A DNA stretch of 62,000 bases, from NCBI GenBank assembly GCA_009760855.2, contig WPIO01000003.1:5582501-5644500 (forward strand). The letters run 5' to 3'. The stretch is from Cristatella mucedo (Eukaryota; Bryozoa; Phylactolaemata; Cristatellidae). The translations under genes and the position numbers were made by a program. The notes beneath the pieces were generated by a model. It ran no database searches, was not told the DNA's origin, and was given only the letters and a program-made list of their open reading frames with translations. Shown here piece after piece: positions 42,782 to 59,245 of this stretch (its first letter is position 1; each line of letters starts with the position of its first letter).

Positions 42782-43044
42782 TCGAGCCGCCTTCGACAAA
42801 TAAATGCCATTAGCCCACTCCCCGCTAGAAGTCAGATAGCCCTTTCAGCGAGCTTCCAGACCGAAGCTACCATGTTTAGAGAGAGATTCTAAAAGCCCAC
42901 AGCTGCGCAGAATCCAGATATTTCAGTAGATATCTAATAGTTTTTCTCGGATTTGGCTGAAAAAGGACGCAACGTTTCGCTCTAGACTTGCGGTATCTAG
43001 AATGCTGACTTAAGTCGAGTATCTCTTCTTGTTTTGGTTGATCT
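42749..43044. other. (AT)n and unclassified sequence
   Basis: (AT)n to 42777, then 42780-42850 resembles 42467-42530 (TTCGAGCCGC.TT.GACAAATAAA), so a duplicated unit is interrupted by the SINE-B. Confidence 0.5.
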
Positions 43045-44465
43045 TCGGCAGCTTTTCATATTATCGATCACCAAGTTGAGTGTCTCTCATCTTGCCTGGG
43101 CATCAGTGGCACTGCATTGCAATGGTTCAGGTCCTATCTTAGTAGGAACTCCAGAGTATTGATATGAATGGAAAAAGAATGTCCGAGGAACCTCAGAAAT
43201 ATGGGGTACCTCAGGGCTCTATGGTCGGACCCGTTCTTTTCGCGGTTCACACTCCCCCTCTTGCTGAAGCGATTGCTGGGGACAATCTAGGCTTTCTCAT
43301 TTCTATGCAGATGAAACTCTTTCTACCTTGGCTGCGATCCCTCCCGGCCCTCCACCAAGTCGAATTCTCTCAACTTTCTTGCTGCATGTATTTATGACAT
43401 CCACACATGGTTGACATCAAACTTGGTTTCATTTAATTTTAAGAAAGTGTGATGCCATCCATGTGCGGATGTTGTCAATACATGCAGCAAGGGAGTTGAA
43501 GAATTAAACTGAGGAACTTAAGTAACTGACTAGTTAGGCGCAAAACCAAGTGTGATTCAAAAATTGGAAAGGCCGACGCTCAAAAATAGGCTCTGCCAGC
43601 ATATCTCCACTTGAATCTGCACGAAATCTAGATGCCACGTTCCAAGATTACCTTGCATTAGACGAACACGTTAGCTCCGGTCGACTGCCTACTTTCAGTT
43701 ACAAAACGTTGCTAAAAGTTGGGCTCGTTTAGTTAGGGATACTACATCTAAATTGGTCCATGCATTGTGATATCCCGTATTTACTTCTGCAACTAACAGC
43801 TTGCTTGTCTACCGGCCTATGCAATCAGGTGCTCACCGCTGGTGCAAAACCTCTGCAGCTAGGCTTGCCGTGAGCGTCACAGTTGCCACATCTCATCACC
43901 TCTTGCTGACCTGCACTGGGTCCCAGTCAAGCAACGCATCAACTTCAAGGCTTTGTCTTTCACTTTTAGGTCCCTCCATTTCTTTACTCTAGTCTGCCTA
44001 TCAGATCTACTCCCCCACCAAGCTAAGCATCGTATCACCTGCGTTTTGGAATGTAACTGTTTACTCTTAACTTACACAAATCCCAAATCCTTTGGAGACC
44101 ATGCCTTTAGTTGGTTCGTATTCTTCCAAAGCCCTGAACTCACGTTCGACCTCCGGCGCCACATCTGACTTGACCATATTTATAAACTAAAATTGCATCT
44201 ATTTATCGCGGGGTTTAGTTGGTTACTGTGGTTCGTCCTTTTACGTGCTTATTCGTGCTGACACCGTGCATGCTACCACTAACCGTACTCGAGTGCTGAC
44301 CCTGTGCATGTAACCTCTAACCGTGTTGTTCTAGTTGTTTATTGAGCATGCTACCACCAACCATTTGATCGCGCTTTCAGCGATTTGCTTGCAGCAAATG
44401 TCAAGTGCCTAAAAAGATATTTGAGCTCTCGAGGGCGCTATATCAATGTATGTATTATTATTATT
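43045..44465 (+). mobile_element. L2-1 LINE, rearranged copy
   Basis: Plus strand from the RT finger region (CTGGGCATCAGTGGCACTGC, 43096) through YGVPQGSMVGPVLFA (43199-43243) to the tail at 44400-44465. A short segment at about 43445-43505 is in the opposite orientation (TCCATGTGCGGATGTTGTCA), an internal inversion. Many frameshifts. Confidence 0.82.
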
Positions 44466-44530
44466 CTCTAGAGAGGCATCCTAGTTTTAAAATCCGTGAA
44501 TGTAAAGTCTTCTTAAAGCCGAGATCGGGA

Positions 44531-44653
44531 AAGAGGTCTGAGATCGTGGGTTCAAGTCCTGCAGTGGGTAGTCCTTTATTGCTAACTGCAGGCGGTGGTG
44601 ATAGATGTTAAGACTCTCCCGCCGCTTTGGAAATGAGGCAGTTAAATCAGCTA
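44531..44653 (+). repeat. SINE-A copy, 5'-truncated
   Basis: Starts within the tRNA head just before the B box (GGGTTCAAGTCC) and ends GAGGCAGTTAAATCAGCT. Confidence 0.85.
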
Positions 44654-47600
44654 CTGCTAGACAGACTGTAAAAGGCGGAGCCGAGGGGAACACATTCGAG
44701 AGCCACTTCGGGTGGGCACTATTTTTTTTCGACACAAACATAAAGAAGCTTCTGACCGACAGCTTTCTGCGTAGGAAATTGGCATACTGGGAGACAACGT
44801 AGCGAAACTTCAGACGTTTTCTCCGAACCAAAGGGCAATATTTCTTAATTAGATTTCATTGGCCATCTGAACACGTTTGGAGCGCAGTTTTGGCTCTACA
44901 AGCGTGGTTGCCACTCAGTATTCAGAAGCGTCTAAAAAGGGCTCCCGTATTGCACTCTTCCTAATTATTCTGGTATACAAAAACGATCTATAACGATATA
45001 TAGAGGGTCTGCAAAGCCAGTTAATCGGCGGATCTTCGACAAGCAGAACAGAAAGCCTTGCTTCTGCAATAGGCTACCGTTTTCTTTTTGAAGCTTCAAA
45101 ATTTTCAAAGGGAAGAGACTAACAAAGCTTAGCGGGTGACACATTCAACGCTAAGCTTCGAGCTCGTCTCCACGGGGAGGGGGGCAGGGCACGAAATGCA
45201 TTCCAAAAAGGCATTTGCTGCTTCGGCGCTTCACAGCTTTTGTGTAAGACGGTCTCTTGTTGGTGACTCTACAGCTGAGGAAATTCTGTAAGTTTTCCTT
45301 CATAAATAAGCTCTATAAGCTGCTATACAGCAACAGACCTTTGGGTACTCAACAGTAACTGGATGCATAGCGAAGTTTGCATTCACCCAGCATGTTCCTT
45401 CATTATTCTAGCATAGGAATAAGAATAAGGCCAAAAGACCATCTTTTTTGAGCCTGTATCACCCCCTACCCCAAGCCCTTTCCCAGGTGGCAGTCATCGT
45501 TATCATCATCATTGCTGAAAACGGCATTCCGAAACCAGCTGGATCGCTGTAAATCAGCCGTCCTCTAAAAATACTAGTCGGCAGATGTTACTAAGTCTAT
45601 AGCTGCTTATAAACTTCTGACCTTCAAGACTTCTATGCTGATTTGATCCAAAACGTGATGCAGTTATAACGTGCAAAACTCGATCGCTATTGATAAATAT
45701 ACAGGCTGATCACGGAATCTGTCTAAGTCCTTCTTTACCATTATTGGTTTCGGCTTGGTCATGTTCGTTCATGGTATACTGGTACCAATCCGAACACAAG
45801 AACATCTATCAGCCCATCATTGACCGAAAGATCCTACTTGACAATAGGTCGACGAAAGACTAGGGTAAACTGCTTATAGCTGCTCTAACCCGATTCCAAC
45901 CGTACCAGTCCGATCGTGACAAGCGCCAGCAGCTGTAATTCGACTGAGATCTCGTAATTAGCGGTACCAGTGTAGTGCGACCATCTTTTCACAAATATTC
46001 AGCCTCGATCCACATATCCTAGACATCTTGCTGCCCCCTCTAGCAACTCATTCCAACCGTCCTGCATTGCTACTTTTATGATAATAACTTCCTCGACTGT
46101 CCTCTCGACTAAACAATGCCTCCCATTTTCTCTGTACTGCACAAGATGGTCTGTTGGCTACAGGAGGCACAGTGAGAACCAATTCGGAGGTGACTATGCT
46201 ACAGAAAACTGCAGTGTAACACCGACTTCGCTTTGGCGGCTAACGAGTTACATTCGGAGATATAGAACTTGTCTGACAGGATTCTACGGAGAAGGCTATT
46301 TGGCTTTACAAGTTCAGTAAATGAAATTGCTAAACATAAAGAAAGCTTGTCGGCATGGCAGATCCTAGGCGATTCTCCAGATTCTCCATACTTCCTTTTT
46401 AGATGGGGCTAGAAAGGCAGCTAGAGCTGAGCACTCTCAGCATGCACATTTCAGGGTGGTATTAAAAGCCTCTCGGGCCCAAGGCCAACCAAATAGGGGT
46501 TTGCATTTCTTTTTAGGGGATGAAGAGGCATTCGGGTGTTGGGGCTTTGGACAGGAGCTAAAGTTATGTGAAAAGGTTCTACAAGAAACTAACACCGATA
46601 CAAATAGGTTGAAATAGTAAGCTTTTGGAGGGGCCGGATCAATTTTTTTGATTTAAAAAAGTCTTTGTTAATGCACTAAACAGGCCAAGGGCGAAATTTG
46701 CCACAGCCAAGATCTTGAGAGGTCTAGCATCAATCAATCACACAAAGAGTAAAGTGGCCAATTGGGTGGCTTGGGGGTCGCACCAGTCGGTTCCGTTCCC
46801 TATTGAAAACTCTCAAATCTTGAGCTTAACACTTAATACGATGCCCTCGATTGCAAGATATTAGGTGGTGCCCCATTCACTGATGTGGAAGCTAGTCCAT
46901 AGCGTTAATAACCCAGCCAGCTCAGTAGCAGCTGCACGAAGGCCATGCCGCCAATTCAAAAAGTACAGAAAAATCTGTGTGGTCTAGTGCCCTTCTTCAA
47001 CGCCAACTAGTATAATCCCATTTCAAATATCTTAGACAGTCCTGTCACACTTCGCATACCGAGGGACAAGCTTTGACTGAAGCTCGTATATAGTTTTGCA
47101 TGCATGCATTGATTGTCCTGCAGGCGGGAGTACCTCGGGGGGGGGGACGGCATAGATGAATGTTGGTTCACTTAGTTCAGTAGCTGAGTTGAACAAATGG
47201 GCCGGTCACTCGAGCTGCACGCCTGCCATGCCCGGATCTGTTTGTCACACTCAGAAAATAGTATCAAGTCGGATAGATTATTTCGGCTAATCTAAAGGCG
47301 GAAGGAGCAGTTCTGATGCCTGTCGAGGTGTTAGGAACAATGACTTCAATAATCCTGGTGCCTCCAACACTTAAATCACCACTTAATCACCCATCGCATC
47401 ACCACTCAAAAACATAACTTGGTAAAAAAGTAAAACTTTTTCCTTGGCACTACTAATTTACTCAATGACAAAATGCTAGTGGGGCCATGGTTTCTGTACG
47501 GTATCACTCGGACCTGCTCTGCCTATACCATCTATCCGCAGAATCATTTCAAATAACGATCCATTTTCAACAAGGTGCTCAGCAATCCAAAGCAAATGTT

Positions 47601-48185
47601 TGCACTTTCCAACTCACCCAAGAAAGTCTAAACAGGTTATGGTGACTAGGCCTCGTTGGTCGGTTGGACAGATTCTGCACCTTGTCATCCCTAGACAATT
47701 CTGTCCTCCCACGTCAAGGCATTGAATCCAGTCTCATTCATGGAATACTAGAGCTGCCACTAAATTGCACACAATATAACACTTTCAAACACGTGCAGGG
47801 ATTGATCATAGGTTGCCTTACCCACGGAAACATCGCGCATTGCTAATTAAAACGACACCGGTGCTTCAAACTAAGCGAGCTTAAAAAAAGAAATGCATTA
47901 AGGTTTCACAGAAGTTTGCTTCCAGACTGGCAGAGGCCCAGCATCTCCGTCGGAGCTTCTCCATCATGCAAGGTGTCATGTTACCATTGCCGCAGGTTCC
48001 AGTTCGATGCGCTAACACCACACACGCACACTCACACTGCGCACTTGCTTAACCGATGAGCAGAATGTCTGCTCATAACAACACTGGATGAGTGCAGCAG
48101 CCTGTGGCATCCACGTGGCATGCCACCAAGGTCTGTCCAAATTAACTAGTACGTATTTCGGTTAGCTCCTGCCTTCGTTGATATG
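44654..48185. other. No recognised gene or repeat (3.5 kb)
   Basis: The longest featureless stretch in the window. Short open frames only (for example 46078-46320 and 47664-47846), none recognisable. A GGGGGGGG run lies at 47137-47146. The right edge includes the 3' UTR of the leftward UBE2D gene. Confidence 0.45.
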
Positions 48186-52320
<4,135 letters not shown>

Positions 52321-53070
52321 CTGCAATGTAAGTTAAAAAACTGGTGTTAGCAAGGCCACAAATCACACATGAGTTGCCACCACGTCAGCTCCACCCCAGT
52401 GTGCCAAGAGCGTATGCAACCTTAACTGCTGCATCTAAAAAGCCATACAAAGTAACTCGACCTATGCACACATGCCTGCATCTGGTCAAGCAGTGATTGA
52501 GAATGACACGAACGGAGCTCAGTGTACAAAGTGAGCAGTTTCTGTAACTTCAGATCAGAAACTTGCCTTCGATGACAGCACTCTAAGAAAATTTTGCTGT
52601 GGCGCACCGGCACAGAAGCTCAGGGGCACACAGCGAACGCATGCAGGCAAGCCTGTATTGCCTGCTGCAAGAGGGTGATAGCTGCCCTATACGTAAACGA
52701 GGATGTTGAATCGAGAGACATCTACTTTTTTTTTTTTACTAAGCTTTGAAGCAGAGCTGGCTAAAGGAAGAAGCTACTCGGTGTCATCACTTTAGGTAAG
52801 GGCACTTTGCCACTTTCATCGTCAAGCTGTGGCCATCATTCCACCAAAATTTTTGTTTTGAAGCTCGGCAATGAGCCGGCTGCCCGTAATAAAGTGGTGT
52901 GTAATGAGAGAATGTGTTATATAAAATTTAAGTTCTGAAAAATTCCCAATACAAGCTGAAACCTGAATAGCATCCTAAACTTGCCATAAATAGAACGTAT
53001 GAGTCAGAACCGTAAGCTAAATTCGGGGCACCGACGGCAATGATCCAGTAAAAAAAAGAACAAGAAGAGG
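52321..53070. other. UBE2D upstream/intron, unrecognised
   Basis: Searched for the upstream UBE2D exon on the minus strand without success. No repeat family seen. Confidence 0.4.
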
Positions 53071-53240
53071 TAAGCTGATTTAAAAGCCTCATTTATATAG
53101 AAGCATAAGAGCCTTAACTGCTATCACCACTGCAAGCAGTGGTGATAGAGGTGATCAATATAGAAACGACTAATGCAGGAGGACTCGAACCCACGACCTG
53201 GGTCGTGAAGAGCAAGCACCTTACCCCTGGGCTAAGAGGG
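53071..53240 (-). repeat. SINE-A copy (family reference)
   Basis: Minus strand reads CTTAGCCCAGGGGTAAGGTG (A box TAGCCCAGGGG), then CTCTTCACGACCCAGGTCGTGGGTTCGAGTCC (B box GGTTCGAGTCC), which is a nearly intact tRNA-type pol III promoter. The body has a hairpin around AGGCTCTT, and the family end is GCTTTTAAATCAGCTT. About 160 bp. No CCA or acceptor stem, so it is a SINE and not a tRNA gene. Confidence 0.9.
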
Positions 53241-53253
53241 ACTCCGGCGGCAA

Positions 53254-53393
53254 AAGATAAGCCAATTCAAAAGCCTCATTTGCATAGCAGCAGGAAGGCC
53301 TTAATGGCTATCATACCACTTGCAGTCGCACAAAGGAGAAAGACTTGAATCCACGACCTGGGCCACATGGAGCAATAACCCTGTGCTAATGCT
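53254..53393 (-). repeat. SINE-A copy, adjacent in same orientation
   Basis: A second, more diverged SINE-A directly following the reference copy, with decayed head and B box (rc of GACTTGAATCC) and end (rc of AAGCCAATTCAAAAGCC). Confidence 0.8.
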
Positions 53394-53394
53394 C

Positions 53395-54312
53395 TGCAAT
53401 GTACCTCCGTCTGTAACTCCACAAAGCGATTAAGACTATGTGGTAGTTATGCAGGGAAGTTTTGTAAAGCGCACTCAAGCCAAAGTGGCTTTCGGTATAC
53501 ATTCGGTAGCCAACAGACTTCATCTCAAGCAACAAGGAGAAAGCTGGCATAGCTGAGTCACGAGAGCAGTTGAGGTAGTGAGCATGCAACATGCAAGTAG
53601 CCGCTCAGGACCGCTGGAAAGAATGTGCCATAGTCTGCAGCAGAAAAATAGTTGTCGTTTCGTAAAAATTATAGAAGTGAGTTCCACAGCCTAGGACCCG
53701 CAGAACTAAGGGTTCTGTCACCAACGTTCTTTAAGCCGAGGAATGGAACAGCTAATTGATTGTCCACACAGGACCTAAGGGCACTAGGAGGCTGAAACTG
53801 GTGCAGTGGTCCAGCTAGGTATGGAGGAGCCAAGCCAAGGTGGGCCTTGTGGGTCGGTGTAAAAACTTTGCTCAGTATCTGTTGATCAACCGGCAGCCAT
53901 CCTAGCTGTTTTAGCAAAGGAGTCAAACCTCTGGGGTTTGCAAACTAGCCTTGCAGCCAGATTCATAGCGGCAACCTAGAGGCTTCTTTCGGTAGCCCAG
54001 CCAAAAGGGAATTACGATAATCTGGCCGAGACAGAACTAGAGAGCTACTTAAATCTTTTGCAAGCCCACCGTGGAAGACAGTTCCTAATCTTGAATCGCG
54101 ATCGGACGTGGTGGCTAGCTGTGGAAGCAGTCTTCTGAACAAAGCTATTAAAATGTAGGCAGTTGTCGAAGACGACACTTAAATTCCGAGCACGTGATGA
54201 TAGTCGCACAACAGCATCGCCTATTAGAAAAAAGCAAAGCCTTCTAGTCCAGCCACACACTGAGGGCGTCATATGAGCAGTAGTGGCTAAGATCCAAGAG
54301 CACAGAAACGAC
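53395..54312 (-). mobile_element. L2-B LINE, 5'-truncated copy
   Basis: Antisense L2-B with the 3' end at about 53400 (GTAACTCCACAAAGCGAT on the plus strand) and RT C-terminal blocks: LKQLGWLPVDQQILSKVFT (near 53880), LVLSRPDYRNSLLAGLPK (near 54010), KIRNCLP. Ends against an L2-1 fragment of opposite orientation at 54312. Confidence 0.85.
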
Positions 54313-54705
54313 GATGGAACAAACCTTAAATCCTTTGGAGACCGTGCATTTAGTTCGTATGCTCCCAAAGCCTGGAACTCCCTCCCGACCTGCGTCAGAA
54401 CATCCCCTGACCTGACAACATTTAAAAAGAACTTAAAAACGCCTATTTAGGACAGCATTTAGTGGGTCCCTGTGATTCGTCCTTCATGTGCTTACGCATG
54501 CTGACACTGAGCATGCTGCCACTAACCACATTTGCATGCTGACCCTGTGCATGTCACCCCTAACCATATTATTCATTTTGTTTGTTTTTCAAGCATGATT
54601 TTACTTACCATTCAATTGCATTTCATTTTGCAGCAAATGTAAAGCGCCTAGAAAGAGATTAAGTTCTCTGAGGGTGCTTTATCAAGTGCATTATTATTAT
54701 TATGG
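54313..54705 (+). mobile_element. L2-1 LINE 3' end
   Basis: Plus strand, from LKSFGDRAFSSYAPKAWNSL through the full 3' UTR to the hairpin tail and (ATT)n. Very close to the reference copy at 690-2035, so a younger insertion. Confidence 0.9.
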
Positions 54706-55323
<618 letters not shown>

Positions 55324-55534
55324 AAAAGTGCCTGCATACATAAGCTGTCCAAGTACATAGGTATCTCCATCGGTTTACATCGTCTATCTCCACTGATGTA
55401 CACACAGAACGTCAATAGAAGTTACTATTCATCTTGCGACTTTACGAACGAGCCTGTAAGGTGCACCCTTTCAGAATGTACTTAGTACATTCGTCATTGC
55501 TCCAATGAAGGTTTGAATGATAACTGCCTACTGT

Positions 55535-56005
55535 AGACAGAAATTTGGAGGCAAAGGGGTCATGGTGTGGGACTGCTTCTGTAGCAGTATAGATACCTTG
55601 ATACCTATGATATGACACCTTGCATCATGAAAAAAGACGTTTGTATATCACCCAAGGCATTGCATAACCCAGCAAAATTATCTTTCCGTAGTTAATTTTT
55701 TTCAATCAGAACAAAGAGGCAAAGCATGCAGTTAGGCCTATTCAATATTTTCTCTGCTATACAGTTGTATTTAGTTTAGGGCCATTATGCTAAAGGGGTG
55801 GCAAAGTCTGCAGACGTGAATCACACTGTATGTCTCCGGGGTGCTGTGGGTAGAAGGCCCAGCTCTCAAGAAGGTTCTATCACATATGAAGAATCACTTT
55901 TCTCAAGTTTGAATGACGTTCAGAGAACGATGAGACCAGATGTTTGTAAAGGCTTAGTTTGTTCCATGCCAGGGCAGCGCAGGCAGACTAATGCTTAAAG
56001 CGGTA
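55535..56005 (+). pseudogene. Tc1/mariner transposase remnant
   Basis: Plus strand: KFGGKGVMVWDCFCSS near 55540-55590 matches the Tc1 block GG.(V/S)MVWGCFS, and VQRTMRPDVCKGLVCSMPGQ near 55920-55975 matches the Tc1 C-terminus (RP..C..LV.SMPRR). The DDE middle is lost or in other frames. Confidence 0.75.
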
Positions 56006-56204
56006 TAATAACTTCATTTTAGCACTAAAAATTAATATATTCTGAAACTTGGCTTACATGTAGGGGTAGCATGTTTATATACTATGCATGATTACATCAG
56101 ACTACAGAAATGTTTTTATACCTGTATCAGAACTTCTTGGGCCATTTTAGGCAGCCTCGTTGATACTTTTACGCTCGAGTGCATGTTTGTAGGTATCTCT
56201 ATTC

Positions 56205-56283
56205 CGCATGCATGCAAAGTGCTTAGAAAGAGATTTAGTTCCCATAAGGTGCTATAAAGGTGCTATACAATGTCTTATTAAAC
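56205..56283 (+). repeat. L2-1 tail remnant
   Basis: GCAAAGTGCTTAGAAAGAG followed by a partly duplicated GGTGCTATAAAGGTGCTATA end. Confidence 0.7.
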
Positions 56284-56589
56284 CCAACAAAACCACAGTG
56301 ACTAAATGAGTGTTATGCTAGGGAGTTGTCTAGAGTGCCCTCCAATCGGAAGCTGCAGTTGGTGACTTACAGTAGACAACACACTCCTCATGCAACAAAT
56401 AGAAAGTCAGAAGCATTGCTTTGTCGTGAGGAGAGTCGAAGAAGTGTGCAGCAAAGAACGACTGGAAAGCACGTACCAGAACTGGTATCGGGAGATAATG
56501 TCGTTAAGGGCACGAGGAAGTTGAACTGGAGTTCAAACCAAAATGGGCATTGTGGTTCAGAGCAAGAATTTTACTAGGCGGCCCATTGC
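56284..56589. other. No recognised gene
   Basis: A plus-strand 83-codon frame (56326-56577) is open but not recognised. Just upstream of L2-like sequence. Confidence 0.4.
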
Positions 56590-56915
56590 TGAACCGTGTG
56601 CCATCAGAGCTCCTTCAGCAAAAAAGACATGACTGAATTTCTTGAATCTGTAAACCAACCGTGTAACCATATTTATCACAAGCTGTAGAGGCGTTTAAAC
56701 AGTGGCTTTTGTTTTAGTACTGCCAAATGTGAATTACAGTAGTCCAGTCTAGACAGAACCAGGGGCTATCATGGTAGGTAGTCCCCAATCCTGCAGACGG
56801 ATCGAACGTGATGACCAGCAGTAGACACGATCTTCTGAAAGAAACTTCGTCTTCAAAGAAGATACTTTACATGATCATTGTACTGTGGTCGCACTACCAA
56901 ACTGGCAATAAGGAG
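56590..56915 (-). mobile_element. Diverged L2-type LINE fragment
   Basis: Minus strand carries diverged L2 RT C-terminal blocks (LVLSRLDYCNSH; HHVRSVCRIGDYLP). Closer to L2-B than L2-1 in pattern but different enough to be a third subfamily. Confidence 0.6.
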
Positions 56916-56964
56916 AGCAAAGTAAAAAGGTAAAGGTCTGTAGATTCAATGGCCTTATAGTATA

Positions 56965-57092
56965 GGCAAAACAGCCTCTAAGGCTGTTCTGCCACCACTT
57001 TCCTTCCAACACCTTCCCACTTGCAGTGGGAATCAAGGACTACCTGCTTCAGGATTCAAACCCACGACCTGAGCCATGAAGTGCCAGCACCT
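56965..57092 (-). repeat. SINE-A copy, diverged
   Basis: Minus strand: head (rc of CATGAAGTGCCAGCACCTTA), B box (rc of GGATTCAAACCC) and the AGCCTCTAAGGCTGTTCTG body; 3' end eroded. Confidence 0.75.
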
Positions 57093-57094
57093 TA

Positions 57095-57550
57095 AAAATA
57101 ATACATCTGTATAGCACCCTCAGATACCTTAAATCTCTTTCTATGCAATTAACATATGCTGTAACGTAAGCATGATTAAATGGTTAGTGGCAGCATGCAC
57201 AATGTCAAGAAGCATGACATGCACAGGGTCAGCATGCAAATATGGTTAGTGGCAGCATGCATAGTGTCAGGGAGCATAGGCACACGAAGGACGAATCACA
57301 AGAACCCACAAAATGCTGTGATAAATGTATGTGTCTTAGCTTTTTTAAATATGGTCATGTCAGGGGATGTCGTGATGCCAGTCGGAAATGAGTTCTGGGC
57401 TTTGGGACCATACGAACTAAAGGCACGGTCTCCAAAGGACGAGGTTGGTATACATGGTGTAGCTGAACGATTGAATTCAGAAAAGCAGGTTTAGATTTGT
57501 CCCAGACTAGCAGACCTCTCTGGCCACCCCAAAAAAGGTTTGGCACCATT
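57095..57550 (-). mobile_element. L2-1 LINE 3' end
   Basis: Antisense L2-1 from the tail at 57100 through the 3' UTR, with duplicated GCATGCACAGGGTCAGCATG units, to the ORF end near 57450; the match fades by 57550. Confidence 0.82.
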
Positions 57551-57715
57551 AAGTCGACCCACTTTCTTACAACTGCTAATGTTCATCAGGAATTTTCGTT
57601 TTCAAGAGTATAAACGCTCGAAACAGGTTCAGTCTTATCTTTCTTTCCCTTTGATGGGACTAGAACAAGGGCTTTCTTTCCACCCGGACGAACTGTCCAA
57701 ATACAGATAACACGA

Positions 57716-57829
57716 GCCAGTGGATAGAATGTGAGATTGGAGATTGTGAGCCGTGATGGCACACTAGGTAAGGCCAGTGGATAGAATGTGAGATTGGAGA
57801 TTGTGAGCCGTGATGGCACACTAGGTAAG
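57716..57829. repeat. 57-bp tandem duplication at a SINE-A head
   Basis: Units 57716-57772 and 57773-57829 are almost identical (GCCAGTGGATAGAATGTGAG ... CACTAGGTAAG). Each unit ends in the start of the SINE-A tRNA head (GTGAGCCGTGATGGCACACTAGGTAAG), so the duplication spans the 5' flank and head of the SINE. Confidence 0.9.
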
Positions 57830-57970
57830 ACGGTTGCTCTTCACGACCTGGTCCCGAGATCGTAGGTTCGAATCCTGCTGTGGGCGATCCTTTATTGCTG
57901 CTGCAAGCGGTGGTGACAGCCTTTAAGGCTCTTCTGCTGCTATACAAAAAGAGGCTGTGAAATAAGCTAG
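57803..57970 (+). repeat. SINE-A copy
   Basis: Plus strand: ACTAGGTAAGACGGTTGCTC head, TTCACGACCTGGTCCCGAGA, B box GGTTCGAATCC, GGCGATCCTTTATTGC, end GAGGCTGTGAAATAAGCTAG. A well-preserved pol III B box. Confidence 0.9.
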
Positions 57971-58304
57971 CATTATCATCAAATATATCAACAGATCAAG
58001 TTTTCTCATCAAATATATCAAGTTTCGATGCAAGTATTCATGCAAATGCCAGGGGAGATAATCCACCATGATCACATTCCCCTCAACTGGGGCTATTTCT
58101 GGGGTAGTACTTAAATTACGAGCATCCTAAAAATCATTATGGGGCTCATTTTCCGGATAGGTCTTATTTTGGGGAAATATGGTATTAGCATATGAAATAA
58201 TCTATCCGAGAGCTGGCAGCACTCACGAAGGCAAACCTGTCTCAATGAACTCAAATCACTTGAAATGTGCTGGTTAGTCCCTTATTTGACCACCTAATAG
58301 CAAT

Positions 58305-59245
58305 ACTAATAACAATAATAATGACAATAATAAGTCATCTATAGAACAACCTCAGAGAATTACATCTTTCTGGGCACTGTACATATGCTGGTTAAGAAGC
58401 ATGTCGACTGATTGGTGATAATAAGCCCCGTGTCAGCACGCTTTCGAAAGCTAACGATGATTCACAAAGACCCAGCAAATGCTGTGAGGAAGAGGTGGGT
58501 TTTTAGCTTTTTTTTAAATGCAGTCAAGTCATGGGATGCCGTGACGACAGTCGACAGTGAGTTCCATCTTTGGAAGCATACAAACTAAAGGCACGACCTC
58601 CAAAGGATTCGGGATGATTCAAGGCATAGCTAAAGAGACTTGAGTCAGAAGAGTGGGTGGTTAGCTATGCTTAGCTTGATTGCCAGTAGCTCTGATAGGT
58701 AGGCCGGAGCAAGAGAATGAAGGGACGGGAAAATTGAAGTCAGTCCGCTACGTGATGGGGAGCCAGTGCAGAGACCTGAAAAAAAGGTGTACTGTGGCCA
58801 TTGTGAGGTTCACAACAGACAAGCCTGACAAGCTGCTGAGTTGTATACCGACTGTTTATGCCTTACTGCACTTGCAGGAAGACCTGCAAGTAGTAAGTTA
58901 CAAAGCCCAGATGGGATGTCACTAATGCATGGAACAAATTGGATGTGGTGTCCCTGACTGTCTAAGAAGTCCCGAGTTTTTGCGATAGATAGCCGAAATA
59001 AGGCTGACTTGACAGTGGAGTCATCTAGCGATAGGTCACTTCGGAACAAGACACCCACATGCCATCGGAAATATTCTGGCCGAGTCCATTTTAATGTTCA
59101 AGCTTTTCTATTTCTAAAGAACACTAGGTTGCCCCATAACTAGTAAGTTGGTTTTATAAACATTGAATTTGAAAAATTGTGTTGCCATCCAAATGCAAAT
59201 GTCAGCAGTATATTTTGCAAGGGAGTTGAGTGTGACGTGACAATT
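58305..59245 (-). mobile_element. L2-1 LINE, longer 5'-truncated copy
   Basis: Antisense L2-1: tail near 58310, 3' UTR, C-terminal region, then MGVLFRSDLSLDD and DIPSGLCNLLLAGLPAS in the 58810-59058 frame, and sequence up to the block for ACIDDIRTWMA near 59245. Heavily mutated. Confidence 0.8.

Noticed and set aside
44654-48185. Short ORFs as genes (for example 46078-46320)
   Set aside because: No recognisable motif, no splice-site pairs giving longer proteins, and no codon pattern distinct from background.
53071-53240. SINE-A and SINE-B heads as tRNA genes
   Set aside because: A and B boxes are present, but there is no acceptor stem pairing or proper anticodon arm, and each head is fused to a repeat body. 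They are SINEs.
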